Made by a program: the position numbers and the translations under genes. DNA of 64,000 nucleotides from assembly GCA_965646165.1 (NCBI GenBank), contig CBFFYP010000002.1, forward strand, positions 47,435 through 111,434, read 5' to 3'. Numbering within the stretch: position 1 is the first letter of the stretch; the number at the start of each line of letters is the position of its first letter. The notes under the pieces are model-generated. The model saw nothing but the letters and a program-made list of their open reading frames with translations, searched no databases and was not told the origin of the DNA. This DNA is from MGBC114844 sp910585855. Its GTDB lineage: Bacteria > Bacillota > Clostridia > Lachnospirales > Lachnospiraceae. Below, one piece after another: positions 17,666 through 26,995 of this stretch.

Positions 17666-18014
17666 TTTCGAATCTAATATCCTCTATCCAAAAGACTTAT
17701 TGAAGGGTTTTAAAAATATTTCTTGACATATAAATAGAATTATGGTAAGTTTTTAAAAAAGTTTAGGAGAACATGAAAATGCAGAACTTACATTTTACAA
17801 TGGGCTATATGTATATGTATTACAGACGTACTTAGAAGTAATTGTGTTTTGATTGGATGCACAGTTACATAGGTAGGTCTGATATGTCTGTGCATATAAA
17901 TCGGTAGGTGTAAGTCGTAATTTTTATAGAGTGTTTGTATGACCGATAGTTTTAGGAGTGCACTGGACATATTGTATGTTTAGTGTATTTTTTTGTTTGG
18001 AAAGGAGTTTTTTT
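17666..18014. other. Intergenic, no gene recognised
   Basis: An AT-rich stretch before the acetyltransferase genes. A TTGACA lies at about 17723 but no well-spaced -10 follows. I see no open frame with a ribosome binding site and no strong hairpin. Confidence 0.5.
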
Positions 18015-18515
18015 ATGGAATTATTAAATGGTAAAGAAGTCATTGTTAAGCCTTATCGGGAAGAAGATGCAGAGGAAATTGTCAATCTGATTGTCAGGAA
18101 TTTTAGAGAAGTCAATGTGAAAGATTACGGGGAAAAAGCCATGGCTGCACTTTCTGCTACACATGATGTGAATTGGTTCAAAGGTGTGGCAGAATATGCA
18201 AATGTGTATGTATTTTGGAATGAAGATAAAATTGTGGGTGTTGGTTCTATATCAAGTTTTTGGGGAAGCCCTACGGAAAGTATATTACTTACTATTTTTG
18301 TATTGCCGGAGTTTCATGGGCAGGGGATCGGCAGTTATATCATTGATACTCTTGAATCTGATGAACTGTTTTTAAGAGCGGAAAGAATCGAAATTCCCGC
18401 ATCTATTACAGCGGTGGAATTTTATCGGAAAAAGGGATATGAATATAAAAATGGGATAAAAGAACTGGATGACGAGCAACATTATCGATTGGAGAAATTC
18501 AGAATGAATAGCTAG
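18015..18515 (+). CDS. GNAT-family N-acetyltransferase
   Basis: A 166-residue acetyltransferase. Motif A is FVLPEFHGQGIGSYIIDTLE and the C-terminal part FYRKKGYEYKNGIKELD is typical of small GNAT enzymes. ATG 18015 is chosen over earlier in-frame codons because AAAGGAG lies 8 bases upstream and homologues start at this point (MELLNGKEVIVKPYREED). The substrate cannot be inferred. It is followed 14 bases later by another GNAT gene, probably in one transcript. Confidence 0.85.
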   Translation: MELLNGKEVIVKPYREEDAEEIVNLIVRNFREVNVKDYGEKAMAALSATHDVNWFKGVAEYANVYVFWNEDKIVGVGSISSFWGSPTESILLTIFVLPEFHGQGIGSYIIDTLESDELFLRAERIEIPASITAVEFYRKKGYEYKNGIKELDDEQHYRLEKFRMNS

Positions 18516-18529
18516 GAGGAATGGTGACA

Positions 18530-19045
18530 ATGACAATTAGAACAATGGATATTGAAGATTCAGTAACATTATTAAAAGCGGATATTGATAATGCAAAAGA
18601 AATATATGCTATGCAGGTCGATGTTTTTAAAGAATTACTAGAGAAATACCAAGATTTTGACACCAGTCCTGCAAATGAAAATATAGAAAAAGTAGAAGCA
18701 CGCTTGAAGCAGGACTTTACATTTTATTATTTTATCTGTATTGGACAACGAAAAGTCGGGGCTATCTGTATTGTTGATAAAAAGGAAACGGGAAAAAGCA
18801 AGAGAATTTCCCCAATATTTATATTGCCGGAATTTTGGAATCATGGCATTGCGCAGAAAGAAATCCGACTATGCGAGGAAGTGCATGGAAGTGAGAACTG
18901 GGAACTGGCTACAATTTTGCAGGAATCTCGCAACTGTCATTTGTATGAGAAAATGGGATATCAACAGACTGGCAGTTTTAAGACCATCAATGAAAAATTA
19001 ACACTGGTATTTTATGAAAAAAAGGGGCTGGATAACTATACTTAG
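18530..19045 (+). CDS. GNAT-family N-acetyltransferase
   Basis: A 171-residue acetyltransferase with IRTMDIEDSVTLLKADI at the start, FILPEFWNHGIAQKEIRLCEE as motif A (a degenerate Q/R-x-x-G-x-G: NHGIA) and YEKMGYQQTGSF near the C-terminus. ATG 18530 is taken because AGGAGGA at 18514-18520 is 9 bases upstream; an in-frame ATG at 18521 abuts it. The degenerate acetyl-CoA loop could mean altered binding. Confidence 0.8.
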   Translation: MTIRTMDIEDSVTLLKADIDNAKEIYAMQVDVFKELLEKYQDFDTSPANENIEKVEARLKQDFTFYYFICIGQRKVGAICIVDKKETGKSKRISPIFILPEFWNHGIAQKEIRLCEEVHGSENWELATILQESRNCHLYEKMGYQQTGSFKTINEKLTLVFYEKKGLDNYT

Positions 19046-19137
19046 CTTCAGTAGTTGTATCAGCACGCCTAGGGCGTGTTGTGACTGCATTTGATAATTT
19101 TTGCAATAATGTGATTTTTTGGCTGGCAGAATTAGTT

Positions 19138-19272
19138 GAAATTGGAAGGAAGGTCTATGAAGGATCATCATTTCCCGTCGGGACTTAAGCACGGTTTTTT
19201 CGTGTCTTATGTGTCCGCTACGAGGAAATGTTAAGCGCAAGCGGGTTCGGAATAGACCTTCCTTCCAATTTC
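19138..19272 (-). repeat. Palindromic element family 2, copy 2 (inverted)
   Basis: A 135-bp element in the opposite orientation to the copy at 14961. The ends GAAATTGGAAGGAAGGTCTAT are perfect inverted repeats, unrelated in sequence to the ends of copy 1. The core is shared (GTCTTATGTGTCCGCTACGAG, AAGCGCAAGCGGG). The inner hairpin is AGCACGG-TTTTTT-CGTGTCT here against GACGCT/CAGCGTC in copy 1. Confidence 0.72.
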
Positions 19273-19334
19273 AGCGTTCCCCTCTTACGAAAAAATTAGG
19301 TGGAAAAAATTAAGTAGGATTTTTTTGATAAGTT

Positions 19335-19363
19335 TTGACAAGGGAAAAGGCATGTGATACTAT
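19335..19363 (+). promoter_or_regulatory. Extended -10 promoter of the TPR/P-loop protein gene
   Basis: TTGACA at 19335-19340 and TACTAT at 19358-19363, 17 bases apart, with TG one base before the -10. The start of transcription near 19370 would give a leader of only about 15 bases that begins with the ribosome binding site. Confidence 0.75.
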
Positions 19364-19384
19364 TGATAGTAAGGAAAAAATGTA

Positions 19385-22300
19385 TTGAGTAATAGAAATG
19401 GAAGAATGGAAAGTACGGACAGGAGAAGAGTCGTGGATAAATACGAATACAATATAAAAGCGGATCAGATTATGAAGTTAATTGACCGGCGTGATTTTAA
19501 GACGGCGGCAAAAGTTGCGGATGGGATTGACTGGCGCAGAGTAAGAAATATTAATATGCTGACAAATGTTGGCTGCGTATATCAGGCAGTCGGAAGATAT
19601 GCAGATGCAAAAGAAATTTTTCAATTAGCACGGAATCGAGCACCTTTAGGACGCAGACTTGTGTACCAAATGGCGGATGTTTGTATTGATGCTGGAGAGT
19701 TTGAAGAGGCGGAGCGTTATATACAAGAATTTAGTGAATTAGCTCCAAAGGATACGGCTCGTTTTGAATTGCTTTATCAATTAAGCAGACGTAAAGGAGA
19801 GCCAATTGAAAGTCAGATTGCAATTTTAGAAGAGTTAAAGAATCAGGATTTGGATGAGAGATGGTCGTTTGAATTGGCAAAGCTTTATCATAAGGCAGGC
19901 TATAATCAGAAATGTGTAGCTGCATGTGATGAATTGATTCTTTGGTTTGGAGAGGGACAGTATGTGGATAAGGCAATGGAGCTAAAAATGCTTCATGCCC
20001 CGCTTTCACCAAGTCAGCAAGAAAAATACAATATACATTTAAAGAAAAAACAAGAGGAAGAGAATCAGCAAAAAGAGCAAAAAGAAACAGTGACTGTGAC
20101 GGCATCAGCTTCTGGTTCTCAGAAAAGGCATCATGATAGGATGTATGCTACAGATAATTTGCAGGCAGCACTTACAAAAAGTGTGCAGGAGATTATGGAG
20201 GCAGAAGAGCGTCAGAAGGCATCTTATCCGTCGGAGAGATCTTATTTTGAGGAATATCAGAGTGAGCAGGAGGAACGGGATGCGATGTTTGCCGCTACAC
20301 GTGATTTGCGCAGAGAGCGGGAAAAATTTAAAAATATGATGACGCAGCCGATTTCTTCTCTGATTGGAGATAGAAGCTTGTCAAAGGATTCTTTTACGCA
20401 AAATGTGCCTATGCAGCCATATCCAAATAATGGAGCAGGAGAAAATTTTGAACAGGCAGAGGAAGAAACAAGACGAGTGTTTGGGGCAGCGGAAAATGCT
20501 TTTGGAGGACTAGAAGAAGTTAGAGCAGCTTTTGGTATGTCGGAAGAGGAGGTAGGTACACCTGTTGGGTTAGAGGGAGAAGCTGCTTTTTATACTGCAG
20601 AAGAAACAGCAGAAACAGGACAGGATACAGAAACATTTCAGGAAGAGTCAAATAGTTTATTTACTGCTGGTAAAAAGGCAGGAAGAGTTTCTGAAAGTAT
20701 ATGGCAGGAAACAGGAGCTGTTTTTGGAGCGGGAAGAAAAGAAAGACCACTTCAAACGGCAGATATTTATTCGGATGATTCTAAAATACAGGGTGTAGAA
20801 AAAGATAAGGATGATTTTAAGGGAAAAAAAGAGCTTCAGGCACAGGAAAATTTTGAAAAAGAACGGGAAAAAGAGGATGTGACGGAAAATCTGGAAGGAG
20901 AGGAATCGGAAGAGATAGAGGTAGAAGAGGAAGAAGATGCGGAGTTTTTAGATGGAAATTTTTTTGGAGGAGAGTTTTATTATCAAGTGCCAGAAGAAGA
21001 GCCGGAATATATAGAGGCTTCGTTTTCTTTGAGTAAGTTAGACACCAATGAAGTTCCAATAGAAGTCTATTATCGTATTCCTGATTATGATCCACAGCCG
21101 TTTTTAAATAAAATGGCTGATTTAGCAGAAAAGAGTGAAGAGGCAGAAGAAGCTGTAGAAGAGAAGAAAGAAGATGAGTATATTGCAGAAGAGGATAAAG
21201 ATAAGAAAGAGCAGTTAAACTCAGAAGAAGTGTTAGAAGAGAATTTAGAGGAAGACTTAGAAGAAGATTTAGAATATGAAGAGTTTCCAGAAGGTGGAAC
21301 AAAGGAAGAATTTTATCAGTATATTATGACTCGCAGTTATGGTGTGGAAGAGATGCCGGAGGATGTTTCTTATCAGGCGGAAGGTTATCAGGAGAATCAG
21401 ACAAAGGAAAAGGTAGAGCAGGTATCTTCAAAAGAGGATTTTGGATATATCTATGGAGTAGAGATGATGCCGGAGGATGCTTATTATGAAGCAGCCGGAT
21501 ATAATCCAGAGAGTTTTTTGCTTGGAAGAATGGGAAACCGAGGATTAGAAGAAGAGATTTTGGGAAAGAAACCAAAAGTATCAAATAAGACTTCTAAGAA
21601 AAATGTATCAAAACAGATATCTGAGAATCCTTCAGAAAAGAAGACAGCAATGGAAACAGAGGCAAAACCGGAAAAGAAATCTGAAATTAGAAAAAAGACA
21701 GAGCAAAAGAAAAAGGAAGAACCGCCATTGGAACTGACAGAAGAATGGAAAGGGATATTTGCTAATTATCTTTATATGCCGGGTGTGGAGCAGCAGATAG
21801 CAGAAATTCTATATGAAACACAGCAGATTGGAGAAGAAGCAGAAACTTCTATGTTTGGAAATATTCTTTTGATGGGTGAAGTAAAATCAGGAAAAACAAC
21901 ATTGGCAGTTTCACTGATTAAGACAATGAATCGTTTAAATGGACGAAAGGGCAGAAAGATCGCTAAAATCTCTGGAGATCGTTTAAATAATAAGGGTATT
22001 AAGGAATCGATCAGCCGATTGGTTGGGGCAGATTTGATTATTGAACATGCAGGAGAGATGCGGATGGCCACTGTTACAGAGTTATTGGAAGCAATGGGAG
22101 ATTATACGGGCGGAATGATTGTCGTTTTAGAGGATACCAGAACATCCATAGAACGGCTGCTGGCAGATGTTCCGCAGATTGGGGTTTGCTTTACGCATCG
22201 GATTGAATTAAAGGAGTGTAATATTGCAGAGTGGGCAGAAACAGCAAAAAATTATGCATTGGAGAATCACTATATAGTAGATGATATGGCAATGCTTGCT

Positions 22301-22483
22301 TTATCGGCTAAAATTGACGCAGTATATGCAAATAAGAAAAATATTGTAATGGAAGATGTACAAGATATTATTGATGATGCAATAGAGAAAGCAGAGAAAA
22401 GAAATCGAAAGTTGTTTGGAAGATTGTTTTCGAAAAAAAAGGATTCCGATGCAGTACTGCTTCGGGAAAGTGATTTTAATTAG
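19385..22483 (+). CDS. Large TPR protein with acidic middle region and C-terminal P-loop domain, function unknown
   Basis: A 1032-residue protein I cannot name. Residues about 20-220 are tetratricopeptide-like helices (VYQAVGRYADAKEIFQLARNRAP). Residues about 230-760 are low complexity and strongly acidic with repeated motifs: MPEDVSYQAEGYQ, MPEDAYYEAAGYNPESF and VPIEVYYRIPDYDPQPF share an E-x-x-Y-x-P/A-x-Y-P-x-F pattern. A P-loop GEVKSGKTTLAVSLIK lies near 831-846, followed by Walker B-like GMIVVLEDTRTSIERLL, which points to an AAA-type ATPase. It starts with TTG 19385, 9 bases after AAGGA. The membrane protein gene follows 45 bases later. Confidence 0.75.
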   Translation: MSNRNGRMESTDRRRVVDKYEYNIKADQIMKLIDRRDFKTAAKVADGIDWRRVRNINMLTNVGCVYQAVGRYADAKEIFQLARNRAPLGRRLVYQMADVCIDAGEFEEAERYIQEFSELAPKDTARFELLYQLSRRKGEPIESQIAILEELKNQDLDERWSFELAKLYHKAGYNQKCVAACDELILWFGEGQYVDKAMELKMLHAPLSPSQQEKYNIHLKKKQEEENQQKEQKETVTVTASASGSQKRHHDRMYATDNLQAALTKSVQEIMEAEERQKASYPSERSYFEEYQSEQEERDAMFAATRDLRREREKFKNMMTQPISSLIGDRSLSKDSFTQNVPMQPYPNNGAGENFEQAEEETRRVFGAAENAFGGLEEVRAAFGMSEEEVGTPVGLEGEAAFYTAEETAETGQDTETFQEESNSLFTAGKKAGRVSESIWQETGAVFGAGRKERPLQTADIYSDDSKIQGVEKDKDDFKGKKELQAQENFEKEREKEDVTENLEGEESEEIEVEEEEDAEFLDGNFFGGEFYYQVPEEEPEYIEASFSLSKLDTNEVPIEVYYRIPDYDPQPFLNKMADLAEKSEEAEEAVEEKKEDEYIAEEDKDKKEQLNSEEVLEENLEEDLEEDLEYEEFPEGGTKEEFYQYIMTRSYGVEEMPEDVSYQAEGYQENQTKEKVEQVSSKEDFGYIYGVEMMPEDAYYEAAGYNPESFLLGRMGNRGLEEEILGKKPKVSNKTSKKNVSKQISENPSEKKTAMETEAKPEKKSEIRKKTEQKKKEEPPLELTEEWKGIFANYLYMPGVEQQIAEILYETQQIGEEAETSMFGNILLMGEVKSGKTTLAVSLIKTMNRLNGRKGRKIAKISGDRLNNKGIKESISRLVGADLIIEHAGEMRMATVTELLEAMGDYTGGMIVVLEDTRTSIERLLADVPQIGVCFTHRIELKECNIAEWAETAKNYALENHYIVDDMAMLALSAKIDAVYANKKNIVMEDVQDIIDDAIEKAEKRNRKLFGRLFSKKKDSDAVLLRESDFN

Positions 22484-22528
22484 CATGTATAGGATCTTAT
22501 AGATCGAATCGAGTTGGAGGAAAAGAAA

Positions 22529-23155
22529 TTGGAAAGTAAGAATGATACGATACAGGAGAAAGGGATGCTGATTCTTCTTGCAGTATCTCCTATTGTAATT
22601 GGATTTTTTTATTATGTTATGGTGCAACTGCCGGTAATTGGAATGATATGGATGTATGCAGCTCCATTTACTGTATTGTATTACTGGGGGTGGGTAGCGA
22701 CGGTATTTCGTTCCCATTTTAAAAGTTTTTTTAAAACGATGTTTTGGATGAATGGACTTGGAATTGTAATGTTTCTTTTGTATATTTGGCAGTTTGTTCT
22801 TTTAAAAGAAGGAGAACAGATTTCTGTAATTGCTGTATTTTCGCAGCTTTATACAATATCATTGGGATTTATTACAACTTGGATTGGAGTTGTTTTAGAT
22901 AAAGGCAGTTCACTTGATATGCAGACTATATCGGTTACAGCTTCTGTAATAATAGAGGTGGTATCTATTTTATTGATGATAGGAGCTGCGGCGATTGGAT
23001 ATTTTATAGAAGAAAATCGGGAAAAGAAGAAAATGGAAAGTGCCAGTTTGACAGAGGAGCAGAGAATAGAAGAGGTTGAGGCGGTATTTTCTGATAGGCA
23101 GATGGAAGACTATGAGTTAAAGGATATAGAGGAAGCACAAAAGCAAAATGTTTAA
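22529..23155 (+). CDS. Small integral membrane protein, unknown function
   Basis: A 208-residue protein with about four hydrophobic segments (GMLILLAVSPIVIGFFYYVM, IWMYAAPFTVLYYW, NGLGIVMFLLYIWQFVLL, IIEVVSILLMIGAAAIGYF) and a charged C-terminal tail rich in Glu. TTG 22529 is selected since GGAGG at 22516-22520 is 8 bases before it; the TTG at 22514 overlaps that site. It lies directly downstream of the large TPR/P-loop gene and may work with it, as the acidic protein has no membrane segment of its own. No family recognised. Confidence 0.7.
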   Translation: MESKNDTIQEKGMLILLAVSPIVIGFFYYVMVQLPVIGMIWMYAAPFTVLYYWGWVATVFRSHFKSFFKTMFWMNGLGIVMFLLYIWQFVLLKEGEQISVIAVFSQLYTISLGFITTWIGVVLDKGSSLDMQTISVTASVIIEVVSILLMIGAAAIGYFIEENREKKKMESASLTEEQRIEEVEAVFSDRQMEDYELKDIEEAQKQNV

Positions 23156-23190
23156 AATTTTCTGTAGTAGGGAGTTTCTTTTGGAGGGGG

Positions 23191-23254
23191 GACGCCAAAA
23201 TCGAAGAAAGGTCTGCACCAGGTTCGGAATAGACCTTTTTTCAATTTCAGCGTC
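23191..23254 (-). repeat. Palindromic element family 2, short deleted derivative
   Basis: A 64-bp imperfect palindrome: GACGCCAAAATCGAAGAAAGGTCT pairs in large part with the right side ending GCGTC. It keeps GGTTCGGAATAGACC from the end of copy 2 but lacks the middle of the element. A related opening (GGACGTCAAAATCCGAA) occurs at 53631 after the large ATPase gene. Confidence 0.55.
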
Positions 23255-23287
23255 CGCCTTTTCATTAATTTTTAGGGAGTAATTTTT

Positions 23288-23545
23288 TTAATCAATTACT
23301 TCCATTTCTAAATGATCAAAATTAATTTCATCGATAAAGTTATCTTTATAGAAACGGATTTTGTTATGGCGTTTGAATTCTGTGATATTGGAATCTAACC
23401 AGATTGGTTTGCTTAAATCAAAGTCATAACAGATTTGATCGATGGCAGCAAATATTTTTTTGGTACGAGTTAGACTGGAAGTATTATTGATCACTTTGTT
23501 ATGCAGAAGACAGCCGTTTTTTATGATTTTAAATAAGATTTGCAT
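23288..23545 (-). CDS. Conserved small hypothetical protein
   Basis: An 85-residue acidic protein (MQILFKIIKNGCLLHNKVI ... FDLSKPIWLDSN ... YKDNFIDEINFDHLEMEVID). Similar short proteins seem common in Clostridia, but I know no function. ATG 23545 has AAAGGA 10 bases upstream; a longer in-frame reading to 23689 would overlap the cas6 region and lacks a ribosome binding site. It is divergent from the CRISPR-cas operon. Confidence 0.65.
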   Translation of the reverse strand: MQILFKIIKNGCLLHNKVINNTSSLTRTKKIFAAIDQICYDFDLSKPIWLDSNITEFKRHNKIRFYKDNFIDEINFDHLEMEVID

Positions 23546-23621
23546 GAGGGATTGTTCCTTTCTTGGATATGTTTTTTTTATTATAACATGGGATGTGGGA
23601 AGAGGAAATGTTTTTTTAATC

Positions 23622-23650
23622 TTTACATTTAATATGATAGGTAGTAAAAT
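23622..23650 (+). promoter_or_regulatory. Candidate promoter of the type I-B cas operon
   Basis: TTTACA at 23622-23627 and TAAAAT at 23645-23650 with 17 bases between, 31 bases before the cas6 start. Matches are moderate (five of six and five of six), so the call is tentative. Confidence 0.45.
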
Positions 23651-23680
23651 GAATTTTATAATAAAGATAGGGGTGATAGT

Positions 23681-24403
23681 GTGTATCATTATAAATTGGT
23701 TTTTCGGTTAGAAGAAAATTGGCTGCCAAGAGAGATGGATAGGATTGTGATTAGTTTTTTTAAAGCTGCAGTACAGTCATATTCGCAGGATTTTTATGAA
23801 AAATTGTATAGTAAAAAGCAGTCTATTATAAAAGGTTTTACATATTCTTATTTACTTCCGGGAGCAAAATTTAATAGAGAAAGAATAGACCTTCAAAAAG
23901 AAGAGTTTTCATTGTTTTTTTCAGATGTAAATTTCACAGAACTTCTGCATTTTTTTAATGCATTTCAGAAAATGAAGTATAAGAAATATTCGATGAATGG
24001 GAATTCTATGGAATTAGCAGCAGTACATATGAAACGCTTAAATGAAATAAAGGAAAACGAAATTGTAGTTAAAATGCAAAGTCCATTAATGGTAAGAAAG
24101 CATAATTCAGGTGATAATTCGGATATTTATTATACTTGTGAAATGGAGGGATTTGAGGAAGCGTTAAAAGAAAATATTGATATTTTTCTTGATAGAATGG
24201 GGATAAATGTAACAACGGAAAATTTTTCTATTCAGACAATAAAGGGAAAGAAAGTTGTTTCTCCTGTGTTTGGTAGGAATACAGATGCATCACTTGGAAT
24301 ATTTAAATTGACTGGCTCTTGTCAGTTATTGAATGTTTTATATTTAGCAGGAATGGGCGTAAGACGTTCAGAAGGACATGGAAAATTTGAAATAATTGGT
24401 TAG
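23681..24403 (+). CDS. cas6: CRISPR endoribonuclease Cas6
   Basis: A 240-residue RAMP protein that cuts the repeat in precursor crRNA, leaving the last 8 nt (ATGTAAAT) as the 5' tag. The C-terminal glycine-rich loop LAGMGVRRSEGHGKFEI is the family signature; the N-terminus YHYKLVFRLEENW starts a ferredoxin-like fold. A His in the first domain that would catalyse cleavage is not obvious (His94 and His116 are candidates). GTG 23681 is used, with GGGGTG before it. First gene of the cas operon. Confidence 0.92.
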   Translation: MYHYKLVFRLEENWLPREMDRIVISFFKAAVQSYSQDFYEKLYSKKQSIIKGFTYSYLLPGAKFNRERIDLQKEEFSLFFSDVNFTELLHFFNAFQKMKYKKYSMNGNSMELAAVHMKRLNEIKENEIVVKMQSPLMVRKHNSGDNSDIYYTCEMEGFEEALKENIDIFLDRMGINVTTENFSIQTIKGKKVVSPVFGRNTDASLGIFKLTGSCQLLNVLYLAGMGVRRSEGHGKFEIIG

Positions 24404-24418
24404 AAGGGAGGCGATAGG

Positions 24419-26110
24419 GTGGATAGAATGATAGTATCGATGGGTGATTTTTTAAAAAATGCTGGAATTGTTGGATTAAAGTATTTGCTGGAAGAGGCGG
24501 ATGCTGAAGAAGATAGCGATTATGGGATTACAGAAGATAAGCAGGCAGTATGGCTGGATCGAGAATTTGTAGGAAAGACAGATTGGACAGATTTGTATTT
24601 TAAGGCATTTGTGAAAAGATATGGTTCATTGGCAAATTATCAAAAGATATTGGAGAAAATAGAAAGTATTCTTGATAAGGCAAAAAAGGAGGAATGGAAG
24701 AGTGCAGACTGTAAGGAGGATTTAAAGTTTATCAATGAGAAGTTATTATCAAATAGTTGTCAGTCAGGATTTGATAATATAAAACAGAAGATAGAGAATC
24801 CTAATGTATATGAATTGTTAAAAGCTAGTAAGTTAAAGGAAAATATGGAAAAAGAAGAATTATGCAGACGGCTGCAGGAACTCTATGAATTTTTAAAACA
24901 GCCTTTGTGTAAAGAAACTTTTTGCATGAAACATATTATTTATAATTATATTAATCGCTTTTGGGATGGGAAAAGTTTTTTAAACCGTACTTATGCAAAA
25001 GAAGATATGAGAGAAATATTTGATGTAGATTTTTCTGAACCTTTGAGGCAATATACTGTTATAAAGGAGAAAAAAGCAAAGGATATATGTATTGACTGTG
25101 GGGAAAGAATGGGATCGAGTGAAACAAAAAAAGAAAAGCTATCGATTGCATTTATGAAGGATCAGGCAGATGATTTATCAAGAAAACGTTCTGCTTTTTG
25201 GAATTGCAAAGTGGATGCTTATTTATGCCCTATGTGTGCATTTGTTTATTCATTGGTTTCTTTGGGGTTTACATTAGTGGGGCATACATTTGTATTTATT
25301 AATAAAAATTATAGTGTAGAGGCATTATGGAACGTAAATTCTCCTTATAAAAAGTTGGCTAAAGATGCAAAACAAGGAGAAAATGAAAGTTATTCTTCAT
25401 GGATTGCTAGGACGATTGTTTTATTGTTGGAGGAGAAAAGTGAAGAATTGGGGAATATACAGGTGATTACACGAGGAACAGATGAAAACAGCAGATATAC
25501 ATTTGATATTATTGCAAAAGATGTTCTTTTATTGTTAAGTGATGAGGAAATTCAACGTAGTTTGAAGGGGTTAGGACAGTACCCTTATGTAAAAATTGGA
25601 AGAGAATATTGGAATGTATATGAAGAAGTTCTTTTCAATATTTTAAGATATCGAAAACAGTATGGGATACTTTATAGATTGCTTAAGATGGAATTAGAAA
25701 AGAGCGGTAATTTAGTGAAAGCAGATCTGGTTTATCGGATTCAGCTTAGAACAAATTTATTGCAGAGGAAAGATGATGGTAAGAATGAGAGAGGTGAAAT
25801 GATGAATCGTTATACAGTAAGGGAAAAAGGGTATGAATTAAGAAATACTTTATTAAAAGCGAAAGGATCTACAGAGGATACTTGTATTAGAGGGACAATA
25901 TATCAATTATTAAATGCATTATCCGTAGGAAATGTGGAACATTTTATGGAAATAGTTATGAGAGTATATTGTTCTACAAAATTGCAGATCCCAAATGAAT
26001 TTATTGAGTTTTTGAAAGACAGAGATACATTTGCAGAGTTTGGATACGCTTTCTTGTTGGGATTACAGGGAAGTCACTATGAAAATATGAAAAATAAGGA
26101 GGAAAAGTAG
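24419..26110 (+). CDS. cas8: Cas8, CXXC-CXXC (Cst1) type large subunit of type I-B Cascade
   Basis: A 563-residue protein between cas6 and cas7. The paired zinc motifs are visible as CIDC (about 224-227) and CPMC (about 270-273), which define the Cst1/CXXC-CXXC family of the Tneap type I-B systems (also named Cas8a1 or Cas8b2). In Cascade the large subunit recognises the PAM and recruits Cas3. The start is GTG 24419 after GAAGGGAGG. Sequence outside the zinc region is poorly conserved in this family, so the assignment depends on these motifs plus operon position. Confidence 0.88.
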   Translation: MDRMIVSMGDFLKNAGIVGLKYLLEEADAEEDSDYGITEDKQAVWLDREFVGKTDWTDLYFKAFVKRYGSLANYQKILEKIESILDKAKKEEWKSADCKEDLKFINEKLLSNSCQSGFDNIKQKIENPNVYELLKASKLKENMEKEELCRRLQELYEFLKQPLCKETFCMKHIIYNYINRFWDGKSFLNRTYAKEDMREIFDVDFSEPLRQYTVIKEKKAKDICIDCGERMGSSETKKEKLSIAFMKDQADDLSRKRSAFWNCKVDAYLCPMCAFVYSLVSLGFTLVGHTFVFINKNYSVEALWNVNSPYKKLAKDAKQGENESYSSWIARTIVLLLEEKSEELGNIQVITRGTDENSRYTFDIIAKDVLLLLSDEEIQRSLKGLGQYPYVKIGREYWNVYEEVLFNILRYRKQYGILYRLLKMELEKSGNLVKADLVYRIQLRTNLLQRKDDGKNERGEMMNRYTVREKGYELRNTLLKAKGSTEDTCIRGTIYQLLNALSVGNVEHFMEIVMRVYCSTKLQIPNEFIEFLKDRDTFAEFGYAFLLGLQGSHYENMKNKEEK

Positions 26111-26995
26111 ATGTCTAGATGTGGTCTTACATTCACAATGGTTTTTCTTGCAGAAAGTGCAAATTATGGAGAAGGAATTGGAAATATCTCTACGTTGAAA
26201 AAAATGTCAAGAGGAAATTATGAACAGTATACTTATATTTCCAGACAAGCAATACGCTATAATATTATTCAGCAGTTGGGGTGGGATACAACACCAGTGG
26301 ACGGGAAAAGTGGCGTAGTACAGTTTGCGCCTTCTGCAACGATTCAAGAATATCCAGAAATTGATTTGTTTGGCTATATGAAAACTAGTTCAAAAGAGGA
26401 TACAAAAGGGAATAAAGGTGGTGCTTCTACAAGAAGTGCTGTAGTAAGATTAAGTAATGCGATTTCTTTAGAGCCATATCAGAGCGATTTGGAGTTTTTA
26501 ACAAATATGGGAATGGCAAAAAGACAGAGTTTTGAAAATGTAATTGCACAAAGTGAGATTCATCGTTCTTTTTATAGCTATACGATTACGATTGATCTAG
26601 ATAGAGTTGGAATAGATGGAGAGATAACATTATCACAAGAGGAAAGAGCAAAAAGAGTAAAGGATTTTTTAGATACGGTTCAGTTTTTATATAGAGATAT
26701 TAAAGGAAGACGTGAAAATTTAGCACCAATTTTTGTAGTAGGTGGTCGGTATAAAAGAAAAAATCCATTTTTTGAAAATCGCATTATTTTGGAAAAGGGA
26801 AAAATTCGGATCGATGCTTTGACAGAAATGATAGAAAGCAGTGATGATATAAAAGAAAATACTGTGGTAGGAATGATAAGTGGAATTTTTGCAAATGATT
26901 CGGAATTAAAACAGAAGATAAAAATAAAGTCAATAGCAGATGCATTTTGTTATTTCAAGAAAGAAGTGGACAAGTATTATGAAGAAAGCAATTAG
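26111..26995 (+). CDS. cas7: Cas7 (Cst2/DevR-type) Cascade backbone protein
   Basis: A 294-residue RAMP protein that polymerises along the spacer part of the crRNA. The start SRCGLTFTMVFLAESANYGEG and the middle segment KGGASTRSAVVRLSNAISLEPYQSD are characteristic of the DevR/Cst2 family. It starts directly after the cas8 stop and its last 17 bases overlap the cas5 start, a sign of coupled translation. Confidence 0.92.
   Translation: MSRCGLTFTMVFLAESANYGEGIGNISTLKKMSRGNYEQYTYISRQAIRYNIIQQLGWDTTPVDGKSGVVQFAPSATIQEYPEIDLFGYMKTSSKEDTKGNKGGASTRSAVVRLSNAISLEPYQSDLEFLTNMGMAKRQSFENVIAQSEIHRSFYSYTITIDLDRVGIDGEITLSQEERAKRVKDFLDTVQFLYRDIKGRRENLAPIFVVGGRYKRKNPFFENRIILEKGKIRIDALTEMIESSDDIKENTVVGMISGIFANDSELKQKIKIKSIADAFCYFKKEVDKYYEESN

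Noticed and set aside
17958..18014. Longer start of the first acetyltransferase
   Set aside because: The added residues are not family-like and the ribosome binding site AAAGGAG fits ATG 18015.
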